Of a stretch of 64,000 bases of DNA, positions 1-22,539 are shown in pieces. Position 1 is the stretch's first letter; each line of letters opens with the position of its first letter. The notes beneath the pieces are model-generated. The model was given only the letters and a program-made list of their open reading frames with translations. It searched no databases and had not been told where the DNA came from. The position numbers were made by a program, and so were the translations under genes. Source of the DNA: Ascaris suum (Eukaryota; Nematoda; Chromadorea; Rhabditida; Ascarididae); assembly GCA_013433145.1 (NCBI GenBank), contig CM024173.1, positions 4,884,101 to 4,948,100 on the forward strand, read 5' to 3'.

Positions 1-126
1 ATACATGTAGGTCGCAATGAACCGAAAAGGGAAATATGAAGAACACCCAATATAAATAGCAGGCTGGAATGGAGAAAGAAAGAAATAAACTACTGACGCT
101 AGTAGACAGCTCCCTCCTTCACATTT

Positions 127-158
127 CCCCCCCCCCCCCACCCCCCCATCCCCCTCCC
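127..158. repeat. C-rich homopolymer tract
   Basis: These are runs of C broken by single A and T residues. No gene is associated. Confidence 0.9.
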
Positions 159-991
159 ACCAAAAAGGACTGCAAATTAGAAGGACTTCCACAACAATTG
201 CTAATTTTGTAGCTAACACACTAAAAGGTTGCCGGCTAAAAAGTACAATTTAGCAGCAAAAATATCTCAGCAAGAAAGAGACCAATGTCTATGCGGATTT
301 CTTGAATACAGCGTCATTCTTCAAACGGAAAGTAACAGATGCAAAGTTTCCCCCGAATTTCTCAATAATTTTATTATAACTTCAGAACATTGATGTAGTC
401 GACCGATGTGCGCGCATCGAATATGACAAAATGTTTTAACAATTAAGCTAAAGCTGCTCAATTACAAGGTATAAGCGTCTGCCTCGTCACAACATTTATG
501 CGACATCGCTCTTGACTCGATCACCCGCCAACGCTTAAAGCTCGAACAACTTTACACCGAGCGATCGAACTATTACCGAAGGTTTACCTCGGAGGTGAAC
601 GGCAAGTCAAGCCACCTTTGAAGTGCGACGGGCACAAAACAGACAACATTATGCTATATATCGAAATTCTTTTCGATATGTGCTCACGATCACGTGCATC
701 TAAAAGTGTGTGACTTCCAAAGAGGCTTTCGTCATAATAACTTCATGATTAGGGCTCAGCTCGAGATTAGCGACTTCAACCGCTTTAGAAATGATAAAAT
801 ACTTTCCTCTTGCAGCTAGACATATCAAAAGTCTACGATAGTGTTTGCCTAGAAGTGCTTTCACGAGATCTAACACTGAGCGCAACCTGATCCCGCAGTG
901 AAGCAATTATTGACAAACTTCCACTTCGAGCGTTTGGTAGCAACCTCATTTAAAGTTGTTCTTTCTAATTTTGCTTATAATGAAGCTGGCA

Positions 992-1003
992 CCCCCCCCC
1001 CCC
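992..1003. repeat. Poly-C run (12)
   Basis: This is a perfect run of twelve C inside a non-coding stretch. Confidence 0.9.
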
Positions 1004-2767
1004 TTTCCAAGCTGTGTTCCTCTACCACTCCTGTTAGCACTCCCCTGCCTGGTCTCACACTGCTCATCCTAGAAGAAAAACGAGTAGTGCATGAGATTGT
1101 GCTCGGCTTCTATACTTATGCGACCCAAGCGGATTCTGAAGAGCAGAGGGAAGAAGAAAAAGATGAGCTCAGGAAGACGGAGTTTTGGCTCTCTCCCATA
1201 TTCATTTCAATCACATTAAAATTACCTCCACCAAATTGATATAGAAAAAAAGGCAGCCAAATTTCACGAGGATGGACACGTAATAGGCGATAATGCAGAA
1301 GTTGATATCCTAAACAGTGTCATAAGTTAGAACACGCTTTGTTGCATTAATGCAATTCTGCATTCACATGGGAAACTAGCCAGAAGTTGTTGCATTCGCG
1401 TTGCAATCTCGCAATGCCATAAATTGGCAAGTCGCTACTCTTCAATCTGATTGCAGCAATAAGCAGAAATTTCCCCGAAATGACACGGACCGTGCCTGAT
1501 AAACTGTTAAATCTCATTTGAACTCAAGCAGCAATGCTCTTCGAGTCACTTATAATTTAGATCTCTTTTAATTTAATTTGATTCAAACTCAATTCAATTG
1601 AACTTTATTTCTATCTGTTAAATTTGATCGTATTCAATCTGTGAATTTAGCTTTTATAATGTTAGCTCGTTTGGCAATCGGTTCAAAAAAAAGCAATAAA
1701 TTAGGCAATGAAAAGCGCTAGCAGCATATTCCATGTAGCTGTTAGCTAAGCTACAAAAACTATCATTAAATACCTAGAGAACCTTCTCCGAGGAGTCGTT
1801 CATGGAAAGGAAAATTACAAAAGACCGAGCATTAATAAAGGATAGAGGAAATTCGAGCACCGCAACCGGTGTGTTCCTTCATTTGAAGTGCTTCTCCCGT
1901 TTGCTTTCGCGCATGTCCGCTGCTTTACATTTTTTGTGATGATTCTAGTTAGTGAACTATCAGCTACCGAAACTGATAAACACTAGCGTTGACGCGGTCT
2001 GAAGCAAAACTTTGGTGAAATAACATGAGAAGGATCTTATTTCCTTGCATGTATTGCCGATTTCGATGTATTCATCTCGTTGACCTCATAAATCATTCAA
2101 ATTGCTCACTTAGTTGACCTCACAATTAAAGGAAAAAGTAAGGCAATTTTCAACGACATTCTAATGACCAGCCATACGATTGTTGGCCGCTATAACCGAA
2201 TACTTTTGTCTCATGCAATTTTCTACTGTCATAGAAAGTTAGGCCTACGCCGCCGCTGGTTTCCTGTCGCAAATTTGAATATTTGAACAAAAATCAAACT
2301 GCATCCAGTTTTGAAGCAATTTTTCAACATATGTGATCATCGGCTGGAATTGCATTGCAATCCGTACTCATCATTTGGAAACGCGTTCGCGGCCGTAGGT
2401 ATCCATATGGATTTTAGCAAAACGTACTGTTCGATCCGGATCAAATCAGTGATTTAGATATATCTGACGCCATCACAAAAAATATCAGTTACCTTATTTT
2501 TCGCACTGCACAATTAAATGGGATATATAGCAGCAGCAAAAATTGCATTAGCAACTGCGACTTTTGCAGCAACAAGCATTTCATAGAATATCGTTCCACA
2601 CTGCAATTTCCTCTATATTAGATAAAACTATTATGCGCAAACTAGTTTTCAAAAAAGCTTCCTCATAATTTGCATATTTTAGCCATCGCCAAACTTTTCA
2701 AGTCGAATTTAAATATATAAGAAGCAATTTCAACCCTTTGCTTCTTCAAACCAGTTTTTAATCCAGT

Positions 2768-2850
2768 GACGAACAATCAAATAGACTTCAATAAAACTTG
2801 ACTTGCTGCCTGCAATATATAAGCAAGTTTAATTTGTCTATTTGTTCGTC
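2768..2850 (+). ncRNA. miRNA-precursor-like hairpin, unverified
   Basis: GACGAACAA plus ATAGAC (2768-2786, with a TCAA bulge) pairs with GTCTATTTGTTCGTC (2836-2850). A further AAACTTG/CAAGTTT stem lies inside around a loop of about 20 nt. The total is 83 nt with interrupted double helix, a size and shape compatible with a pre-miRNA. No known miRNA was recognised, and the hairpin could be a decayed foldback repeat. Confidence 0.25.
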
Positions 2851-3527
2851 AGTTTCTCTCATTCCCAGGACATCTGTTATATTGCAGCAGTCACCAACTC
2901 AAACCTTTCACAGGTGCAATTTACGTAAGGCATGAGCTTATCAATACATTTACATCGTTTGATTAAGTTACTATCGACTTGCAACGATCGAGGATTTACA
3001 ACTTTGTGCCTCATTCAGCGGATCGGAGCTCCTTCGAACTCGACCTGTGTGGTGCTACATCTGAGAAGTGAACTGCGCCCGCAGCAAAATTAACAGATGT
3101 GTTGCAACGACACAGAGAAGTTGAAATTTTGCAAGAGACTGCAATACTCCCAGCTTTAAGTTACAACTTCTCTGCAGTCTATCACTTCATCAACGCGCCC
3201 AGTGGTCGTACTTTATAGACATAGATCAAACAATTCAAGTTCCCTAACTGAAGTTCAAAAGCTTAAAATGTTCGATCGCCAAGATTGAGTGGTTACTCGA
3301 GGTTGCTGATGCAAAGATCCGGAATCAAACGCAGTACGGTTGAGGGCCGTAATCATCGGCGAATCATTGCCAAAAAAAGCAATAGAGTTGGGAGGTTTGC
3401 CAGGAAGAGGCATTCATACACTTGGTCGTTATTGCATACTTGTCTATCCTCCTCTCTCGGTGCGAATATCGCTTCATCGACTCGACTGCAGCGACATAAG
3501 CAAAAGATCATCCACTAGCTCTAGATC

Positions 3528-13148
<9,621 letters not shown>

Positions 13149-13758
13149 TTGTAGTGATACCGCCTGGATGGATTTTCTGATAGCGAGGTTTAATAAGTGC
13201 TACCTGAAAATTTATATATTTATGCGATAAGTTTCAGTAATAAAAATACTCTGAACGCCCCTTAAGAAACGCCACTATTACTGGACAGTCCTATATCACA
13301 AGAGAGTATATAGCCCAGCTGGGCCTAAGCACATGCTTTAATGTTCCGAAAATGACGTGCATTAATGAGATATAACTTGTTTGAGCAATACTAATGAGTA
13401 GCAGCTAGTCTATGATATGGCAAGCAACGCAATGTGTCTTCTCTATCAGATGATAAAGGACTACAGAACCTGAAGAATATTCGGTTGGATTATCAATGAC
13501 CGCTATGTAATCAAGAACTTGGAGCAGTTAAGGGCTTGGGTTCAATGGGCGATAATTAGCCACAATAAGAAAGAATGTCGAAGAGGAAAGTAAACGTAAA
13601 CAACCTGTAACCATAGTGGTGATATGAAAATGGAGATAAACAACACATACACCTTATAATTTATTCTAAACAGCGATCGAACGTTGGCAAACTATCTGTT
13701 CTATTCAGAAAATAACCCTCGTATATCGCTAGATGGCATACAAAAGACAAAAGTCTCT

Positions 13759-13780
13759 ATTGCCTCTTGTAAGAGGCAAT
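13759..13780. repeat. Perfect short hairpin
   Basis: ATTGCCTCTT and AAGAGGCAAT form 10-bp arms around a GT loop upstream of the GPCR gene. Function unknown. Confidence 0.7.
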
Positions 13781-15063
13781 TTTCTCCAAAAGAATCCCGT
13801 AAAATAAGCGTAAATGCATCGTATGCGTGATAAACACATTTTCAAAAGTGCACAGAATTTCTTCTTCTCCAATTAAAGAGTGCCGCCTATAATTTCCTGA
13901 GGTGTTGCCCCTAGCTATTTAATGAGGTTTATTTCCTGTTTTCCAGAAATGCATTCATTAAAGTGGAAAAAAAACCGCCAAAGTGCTTAGCTTTACGTGC
14001 AGATCAATCATGGCATTCCGTGAACACTCCCCCCTTTTGCCATTCCTCCTCCCTCCCCTCCCCGCACACCCCGCTCTCCCGAATACCATTCGGAATAGTA
14101 ACAATGACAAATCGTGTATAGATGCATCATTAGACGATCAAAACTGACAATTAAGCGCTCCGTTCAATGCGTTTACCTCAACGAAGCTATTCTATGAGAA
14201 AGCTTACGAGTATATAGCGTATGGTACAATCTGCTCTTAGTGCTGGATTTAGACACAAGGCGGTTACTCGAAATAACTGCAACTGGATACTTATAATGCA
14301 AATCAGCGTAAATTAAAAGATGTAAGTTTGAAATAAGGAACTCAAAGGTAATTTGTTACCGGTGCAAACCTCCACTGCCATAATTCGAGAGTGGAAAGTC
14401 TCACAAGTTGTGCGATTATTTTAGAAACTATATAAAACATGTGAGCACTTATATAACAGGGGTATTTCTATATGATCTATGCGCTTAGCTATTGCACGTA
14501 CGATTGGTTAATTTATAAAGGGTATATAGACTGATCGCAGGTTTATCTAGGTTTAAAAATACCTTCGCGAGGTATACAGATTGACTGCTCACCTTTGTTA
14601 GAATATTCTTGGTCTCAGGCACATCTGAAACAAAGTAGGATATTCATTTTTAAAATTTTGCATTCGCTGAGAAACCAAACTTCCATAATGTGAAACTTTC
14701 TCTTTGCGAATGATGCTCTTAAGAAGCCAATCTGATAAAACTCACAGAATTAATTAAAAACAAACGTTTGCTCAAATAAAGTTGCTTAGAAAACAATTTT
14801 TTGAAAAATGCCAATTCCTCTTCAAGTATATTCTCATAATGAAAGGAAAAATGACTCCAGAAAAAGTCGCGTTTCTAAAATCGCTTTTAAGCCGACCACT
14901 CTTTAAGAGCGAAAAACTTCCGCTCGCTTGCAATATAATTAGTCGCAAAGGCGCTCAGATCGGTTAACTGGGTAAATAAGAAGTAGATTCCACCAGGTAA
15001 CGAAAAGGAAAAAACATTGATCTCAAAATATCACCTTACGAGGATATGCTTGCAACCTCAACA

Positions 15064-15245
<182 letters not shown>

Positions 15246-15851
15246 ATGTTTTGAAATTTTCTATGCATAGGGAGATGCAACTTGGAATTTTCTAAAATAT
15301 ACATTAACGGCAAAATTCCAAAAAGCATATGAACACCAATTAGATAGTCATCCACAAAATTTTCATAAAGAAACAAAAAGGATGCCTACAATAAGCAGAT
15401 TTACACAGAAGGAGAGAGAGTACAAATACACAGTATGGAGAGAAACGAAAGTAAACGATAAGGAAAAAGATCTTTAGAATCGCGAACTATTGACTCTTTC
15501 GAGAGGACTTTTGGCATGCAGTGAATGCCGTTTGGTTAGCCAATAAAATGCAAAGATTTTGCTTCAATTCAACAATTTAAAACAAATATCTTCATTTATT
15601 GTCGTCTAAACGAAATGCATTCATTACCTTACGTCTAGTAGTCAAATTAATTGAGAAGCACTACTCGATTTATTATAAGCATTAACATTCACTGCATTGT
15701 CCCGTGAACTGTAACTGCAACATGTGAAACGTAATTGCAAATTGCAAAGTAATTGATAAAGGTAACCTGTCCGATTTGGGACAAACGCCTTAGCAGTATG
15801 CAAGTTCAGTTGTCATTGCTCATATAAGATTCTCTTCAATTTCAACTTTCT

Positions 15852-16020
15852 TTAATCGGTGCAGTACTTATGCCTATCGGCTTTGTTAATACCGTGAAAT
15901 GTTTGCAAATCAGGATGAATTCTTATAAGCTCACATGCACGGTCGTAATGGCTGAAGTCATCTGCGCCGCGGCACTTGAGCCACAGCTTACGCACAGAGC
16001 AAGACATTTCGCGCCTAGTG
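15852..16020 (-). other. Cys-rich coding-like segment
   Basis: This GC-rich block follows a TTGCACTAG acceptor-like site. It reads REMSCSVRKLWLKCRGADDF, then HYDRACELIRIHPDLQTF, and ends in a stop. Internal donors (CGTGCAT|GTGAGC) would allow a shorter internal exon. The frame stays open upstream to 16163 with an NHT sequon. A secreted Cys-containing domain is possible; I recognise no family. Confidence 0.22.
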
Positions 16021-16224
16021 CAAGAATTTACATAAGCAGTATGATTTGAAAATGATTCGAGTAAAAGTTGATTGCCTAGGGTGGCAAATATAGCCAAAAT
16101 ATGTTTTATGTGAATCACATAAGATTTTAAAAACAGTGCTAAAGGAATGACATTACCCATCACATAAATGTGGTTATTTTCTTAGCAATGCGTCCTTAGC
16201 TAATGTAACTTCCAACAAGACAGT

Positions 16225-16333
16225 AAATACTGAGGTGGCACAACCGACTCTCCAACCGAATAATCGACTGGAGAGGGGCATCATCCCAACTGATACTGCA
16301 TCGTCAGAGTGATGTGCCAAAACATCAGTATTT
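16225..16333. mobile_element. Candidate MITE-like foldback element
   Basis: The left end AAATACTGAGGTGGCAC (16225-16241) is mirrored by GTGCCAAAACATCAGTATTT (16314-16333). An inner stem CTCTCCA/TGGAGAG (16248-16254, 16269-16275) adds a second arm. A partial second copy of the left end, ATAAATACTGAGCTGGCACA, lies near 16636. The size (about 110 bp) and terminal inverted repeats suit a non-autonomous DNA transposon of Tc/mariner type, which is inference. Confidence 0.45.
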
Positions 16334-17026
16334 TTTTAAACTTTGGTCTCTTATTCGCAGTCCCTTCATAACATCGCTTTCACATAGAAATGACAGCCGT
16401 TTGCGCACAGATCGATCGAATTGACTTGGGGTGCAAAGTTGATCGAATGTAAGCTATAATTGTGCATATTCAATGCAAATCATATTATCGGTCTCAGCCA
16501 AAAATTTAGATCACACTTCACTGTCGAGGAGGAAGCAAATTTTTGGAGGATGGAAAAGTGAGAAGGAGGCAAAAAACGTGAACCCTTCTCTTATTCTCTT
16601 ATTCTGCGAGCATTCTCTTCCAGCAGATCACCAGCGATAAATACTGAGCTGGCACACTACTAAAACCTATCTTTTTGGTCTCTTTTAAGGATGGGATCAT
16701 ACTCACACTCACTACCCTTTACTGAGGATGTTGTTGGACGTTTCACTCTTCGTATATTCAGAAGACGATCGAATTAATTATTTGTGAGTCATAATTACAT
16801 TCAAAGAATTGGTGCTCGAAACTCACCGACGTCCAAGTTGTGTCATTTTTACTTTACTCCTTTTGGTGTGCAATATCACCTATGAGTAAAACTAGCCTTC
16901 TTTTGACAAATTCTCCTGATTGTCCTCACGAAATGGGCGCACTCATTCAATGAATCTTTTCAAAGCTTACTCTCAGCAAGTGTAAACTGAACACATTTGA
17001 GTACCTTTTCTTAAACAAGCTCATAA

Positions 17027-17557
17027 GTGTGCAAATCTCGTAGCGGATGGAATCACACAGGTGCAGCGGTTGCATACCTTTGTAAAGAAACTCATTTCCA
17101 CATCACCAGAATCACTCAGTTTCACATCTTGTATTCCTCACTTTGCAATGCTCTACCGTTATTGGTTATCGTAGCTGTGATACGCTGTCAGATCTTCTCT
17201 CCGCATCATGTATATACGTCACTTTTTAATGGAGATGCATTGTGCATTGTTTCGTTCATAAGTTCTCAATATTTCTTTATTACGAGGTGCTGTGACTTAT
17301 GCAATTTTCTATTATCTCTGTTTATTTACTTATATGTTCCGATCTCTATGACTGTCTATAGCGGTCCACTAGCTGAGTGGTATGTTCGCTCTCATAGCTT
17401 ATGCCATTGCATTACACGTTTGCTATCTAAAGCTGCTAATGCATTCATTCAAAGTGAAAACTCAGAAGTTAGCAATGAGAAGACAAATTTCCCACTTCTC
17501 TTACAAAATAATTTTAAATTATGTATGTTCAATCACTCAAACTCATTTCCTCAATGA
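17027..17557 (+). other. Longest plain ORF (176 codons), coding status doubtful
   Basis: This is a single uninterrupted frame encoding a His/Cys/Leu-rich product with three weak hydrophobic stretches. Base composition and codon choice look like the non-coding background, and no domain is recognisable. It could be the relic of a membrane-protein gene or a chance ORF. It is listed only because its length is unusual for this window. Confidence 0.12.
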
Positions 17558-17756
17558 TCACTTACAACATCAATGAACGTAATAGCACTATTATTCTCAA
17601 CGATATGTAAAAATCGATAGCTATCGTTCGTGTGTAAAAATTTCATACATTTTCTATACTTCTTAAAATTCTGATGCATAAAAATAAGGCGTAAAATTTA
17701 ATTTACTATGTCACGACGAAATTGACGTATACAATTCACTTGCATTAATTACAAAG

Positions 17757-17813
17757 AACTAAAGCCTCAATGCTTTAGTTTAGAAATTAAACGTGCAGAA
17801 AAGAAGTTCTGCA
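17757..17813. repeat. Two adjacent hairpins
   Basis: AACTAAAGC/GCTTTAGTT (17757-17765, 17772-17780) is followed by TGCAGAA/TTCTGCA (17794-17800, 17807-17813). Each has a 6-nt loop. An AATAAA-like sequence follows directly. No gene is associated with them. Confidence 0.55.
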
Positions 17814-20800
17814 ATAAAATTCATCGCCAGAACTCTTATGCAGCATTTCCTGTAATCTGTGAAATTCATGGAATTTGCTTGAGGTATCTTATTTTTGTGA
17901 AGACTTCTCAAGGCAGCCACCAAGTATAACACTGCCAAATCACTGCAACGAACCTCTCGAATTGCTAAAATTTGGTATTAAAGATGACATATCCGTAAGC
18001 TTCAAATGGAAAGAGAACAGCTTTTCATTTGAGAAAAAAAAAACAACAATAGAGGCATGCATTTGAAAGAGAAATGCTGCTACGAAGTGACAGGTCGGTT
18101 AACAACAGCCGGATATACGTGACCGTCACAGCCAAACAACCGTCGGTACAGAAGCAACATACGTACAACAGCAGCTAAACTGAAGAATATTCACATATAG
18201 ATTTTGCCAAAAAGATACACCTATAGGCAGACGCTGAAGAAAATCGATGGGAATTCCTTGTGGTGGCATTATATCTCTTCAACACAAAAACGTGCTGAAG
18301 AAATGATACGAAAAAGAAGGCAGTTTCCGTTCGAGTCGAGATGAACTTAATTGAGAGGTAATAATTAGGATGAGCGAATAAAGGCAAGCAAATGCGTCCT
18401 AATAGATGTTGCTCAATAAAGTTGCACTGCCATGTTCATACTCGATCGTGCATGGAGTTTATTATGGCGATAATCCCTTTCCGGGAGACAAAGCTTCTCT
18501 CTCATTTTATCCTCACAAATAAACATATGTGCATATGAGTGTCGTGTGTGCGAGAATTCATCATTCAAACCAAAAGTTGCCAACTAAAAATATGAACGTT
18601 CTAGCTGTTTTATGCGGTCGTTTAGAGCGAGCGACTTCCGATATAAGTGTATAAACAGAATTACTTTATCACCGATTTTGGCAGCTTGCCAAGTTACAGC
18701 AAATTTAAATAAACATTACGTGAAATCAATGAGAAGTTGTCAACGAAACATTACGAATATCAGTTTAACTGATCGAAACATGGAAGCAAGTCTTATTTGT
18801 ATGTCGAGAATGAGCGCTATCGACTATGTGCCCTAATGAATTGAGAACATGAAGCCATTTGCAGTAATATCGATAAAATTGCAAATTAAAATCTGGCGAG
18901 TATCACATCCTCCAAAAGAAACAGAAAGTCGAACAAGAAGTTCACATAATATGCAATCTGCATTTCACCATTTCCATCCCGCTTTTAGGGAATCATTTTC
19001 ATCTAAAATTAATAAGGAAACACCAAATAATAAATCCGACAAATAAATAATCGAAATAGATCATCGAATAAAAACTAATTCTTGGAGCACATAAGAGAAA
19101 AAAATCGGCTGAAAGTAAGATGCAAATATAAGAAGGGATTATCACTTGCGATGGATTAATAGAAGAGAGACATCATGTAGTATAGATAATATCGATCAAT
19201 ATTCACCAGTGCAGCTGGCGAGATTCTTAAATTGAAACAATTAGCTTGCACACCACAAAGACAGACATTGACGAGATATTAGCTTAAGTAAGACGTCGTT
19301 GTTATGCAAAATATTTGATGTTTTTTTGCCAACTCTCAACGTCCATCCAATTTTGGTATTCGTGATGAACTGAAACATACAAGTATATCTCATGTTTTCC
19401 TTCTCTAAGAAGCTAAATTATCAATACACTTCGGCGACAAGAGAACAGAGAAGAGAGCGGATCAACTTCCAAGAATTAGTATTCGATTACCATCACTCAG
19501 TAACCAATGTTCATGAATCAGGACTTGATAAACAGTGCTCGATAATAATCATTCGAGAACGATATCCGATTCAGACAAGGTCAAAACAACGAATAGTAAT
19601 GCTAATTGTTTCCGCAATTCAATGCCCTATAAGAAAATAAACGATTGTATACAATTACGTATTAACGAATACCGCTCTATAAATGCAACTGCCCATATTA
19701 ATCATATTTCCTCGTTTAATTAGCGCTCATGCAAGATGAAAGGCATTTTTGGAATTCAAATTCATAGAATCTTACCAAACGCTAATAGACGAAAACAAAA
19801 GTCTCCGGCTTCAGAGTGCCCCCTGTTGCTCCCCTCCCCCCGCCGTCAGAAGGCCCACCTCCCCTCTCTACCCTTCGTTCATACCCCAGTAATCATACAA
19901 TGGTCGTGAAAAATGCTCGAGTTATCTGTCTATTCACAACGTCAGATTGTGTCTGATTTTATAACCTAGATTTAAAGAATAAATCACGCATGAATCAACT
20001 GCAAACTACTAATGTCGCAGGTGTGAGTCTAATAAATAGTTCATCTTACCGGACACGTTCATTCACCTGGTTTCGCATTCATTACCTCATACTACACTTA
20101 AATAGCTCAAGTGAATTCATCCGTAATTCCTTCTAGTGCTGCTTCAATCTGCAACATTTCAGCGTGCCATAACTTTAACACAAAATTATACCATATTATA
20201 CCCATATTATACCATTATACCACAATTATAGCATACCGTATCAACAGCTCGCTGCTGTAACTTAGTGTATACTTAGAGTATCACTATTTTACATATACCT
20301 AATGTAAGGTTATGCAAAATACCTTGAGGTCGATGGCGACTATGCGATATTGCTCAATATGCAAATAGAACAGATGTGTTGTAATGATCCCTCTTGTATA
20401 AGGCGCATGGCGGCGGTGGTAGACAATAATAATGGTATTCATTGAAGGCCAAGAGCAGGAGCGCCGACAGAAAAATATTTTATTCAACGTTTCGGATTCC
20501 TAATCACTGTCGAAGTATGTTCGGCAACAAGTTACTATTGAAGTAATAAGCCACTTGCGACGTAGAAATTTATTTAATAAAAGGAATAGCACGAGAATTC
20601 TATAGTTCGTGCAGGCGGCTTAACTGCTTGCAAGCAAAATGAATTAGCACGTGAGATCGAAGAGACGAAACTACGTTGCGATAGGGATCATCAAAGAGAA
20701 AGCGCACCGATTATGAGTCGTCACCGAACTCCTCACCGGATTAATTCAATTTTAATGAAAAACGATGCAAAACAAAGAAAGCAAATGAAATGAAATGGAC

Positions 20801-22526
20801 GGAAGTGATCGACGTAATTGTGAATAACGTTTCACGAATGATGAAATTTCATCGATACGTAAATGAAATGCATATTAATTGAAGGGAAAGGGGGAGGGGA
20901 GAAAAGACAGGAATACTTCCAAGCATAACACTCCGCGAAAATTCAGCGAAATCAGGACATATTGCGGCGAGGAGAAAACTTCACTGAAATTATGTAAAGA
21001 ATGCTCATGTTTTCATTGTTATTAAATTGTTAACTGATCGTTTCTTATCATCAGATATCCATCAATAAGACCAAATAGTTCAACATTGCAACTCGCTTTA
21101 TGAATGATTCCTTCGCATCAGCGACAAACTCAAAGAGTGTCACCCCCCCTCCCCCCCACTCTCTAAATACGTCTAATTGTTGCATAATATGACAAGCATC
21201 CGAAACAAAAACACATCATGTTCACTTCCGGCGCTTTGGTAGACAGTAGATACGTTTGTTGAAGAGGTAGACTCCGGCAAAATACCAGTAGTTTATTTGG
21301 AATATCCAATTTTATGGAAATCATATCACCTTCCTTACCAAGAAGATGATAATACCTCTCCGAAGTACACCGGAATATAGCGAGATGCAGCGATAATTCT
21401 TTACAAGCAGCGCAAACATAGAGGTGTGCAGGAAGGTGAAGAAAGTTGCTATCTTCACTGTGAAATTGTAGACGTATACAGAGCCGTAGAAAGAAAAGGA
21501 AACAGGTGGACAGTGAAAGAAAGAGAAACGTTAAATATAGCGTAATTGCATCACCCCTGTTGTAACATCATCGAGTTGGGGGAAGTTTCTGGCCGCGCTC
21601 TTGCTAGGCACAATATGAACTGTCTAATCGTACATAGCAACTGTACAAAGCATTTTCTTCCGTCCAGTTCCATCGAAACATAGGCTCTTGTGAGCCTCGA
21701 ACGTATATTTTAACATTTTCAAAGAGACGTTCATGCATACGAAGCTGCGGAGTTTAAATGACAGCATATCACCTCAATTCATTCAATGCACCAAAAATGA
21801 CGATGAGGCGTTTTTGAGTGAAAGATGCGACAGTGCCACTTAACTAGTTAGCAGTTCATTAAGTGCGAGTATAGATAAACGACACAACGTATGCTTCATC
21901 AAAACGCTATTTGATGCGAAGCAACCTAGACAAATAACTGAAAATTTTTCTTTAATTTTTAAACATGGTTAGTTTGTGTTGGGCATTTGCATATAATTGT
22001 TTACGGAGAAGGTGTATAATGACTGACACAAAAAGCGAAATTCTCGATTTCGTTTTCAAATCAAAGCTGCGATTGCAAAAAGATCGTTGCATGTGAAATA
22101 CTAATTCAATGAACAACGAATAATGCAAATGCTGTGAGGTGATTCTAATGGAAAGGTGATGGTGTGGAATATCACGTGAATTGTTAACAAGTCTAATAAC
22201 AACTAACTAATGCTAGAAATTGAAAGTGGATATGTGAGATCATTGGCTCAGATACACATCCATCAAATCTCACTGTGGTGCCTTAGTCAGCACATACGTT
22301 GCAATCATCAAGCAAACAGGAGCACAAACGTATCTTTAGGTGAGAAAGATTGTCATAACACAAAATATAAGTTTTACAAGACTTATATTATATAAACAGA
22401 AATTGCGCAATATCTTTAAAAAACTAGGCTGCTATTTGCATACGAAATGAAGTGCGCGACATTCAGACTTCAGATATTATCCCAATAAATAGAGCCGCTG
22501 TTTTAGCGCTCACTAAGAGGTAATAA

Positions 22527-22539
22527 GGGGGGGGGGGGG
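22527..22539. repeat. Poly-G run (13)
   Basis: This is a run of thirteen G followed by A and GGGG. It is G-quadruplex-prone in principle. Confidence 0.9.

Larger units (their letters stand above)
1..3527. other. Non-coding left flank, downstream of the GPCR gene
   Basis: I see no convincing exon. The stretch holds C-rich tracts, the hairpin at 2768-2850, an interleaved inverted repeat at 3113-3180, and plain AT-rich DNA. ORFs at 700-906, 898-1239 and 3285-3669 have no domain, and the last overlaps the final GPCR exon on the wrong strand. Confidence 0.6.
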
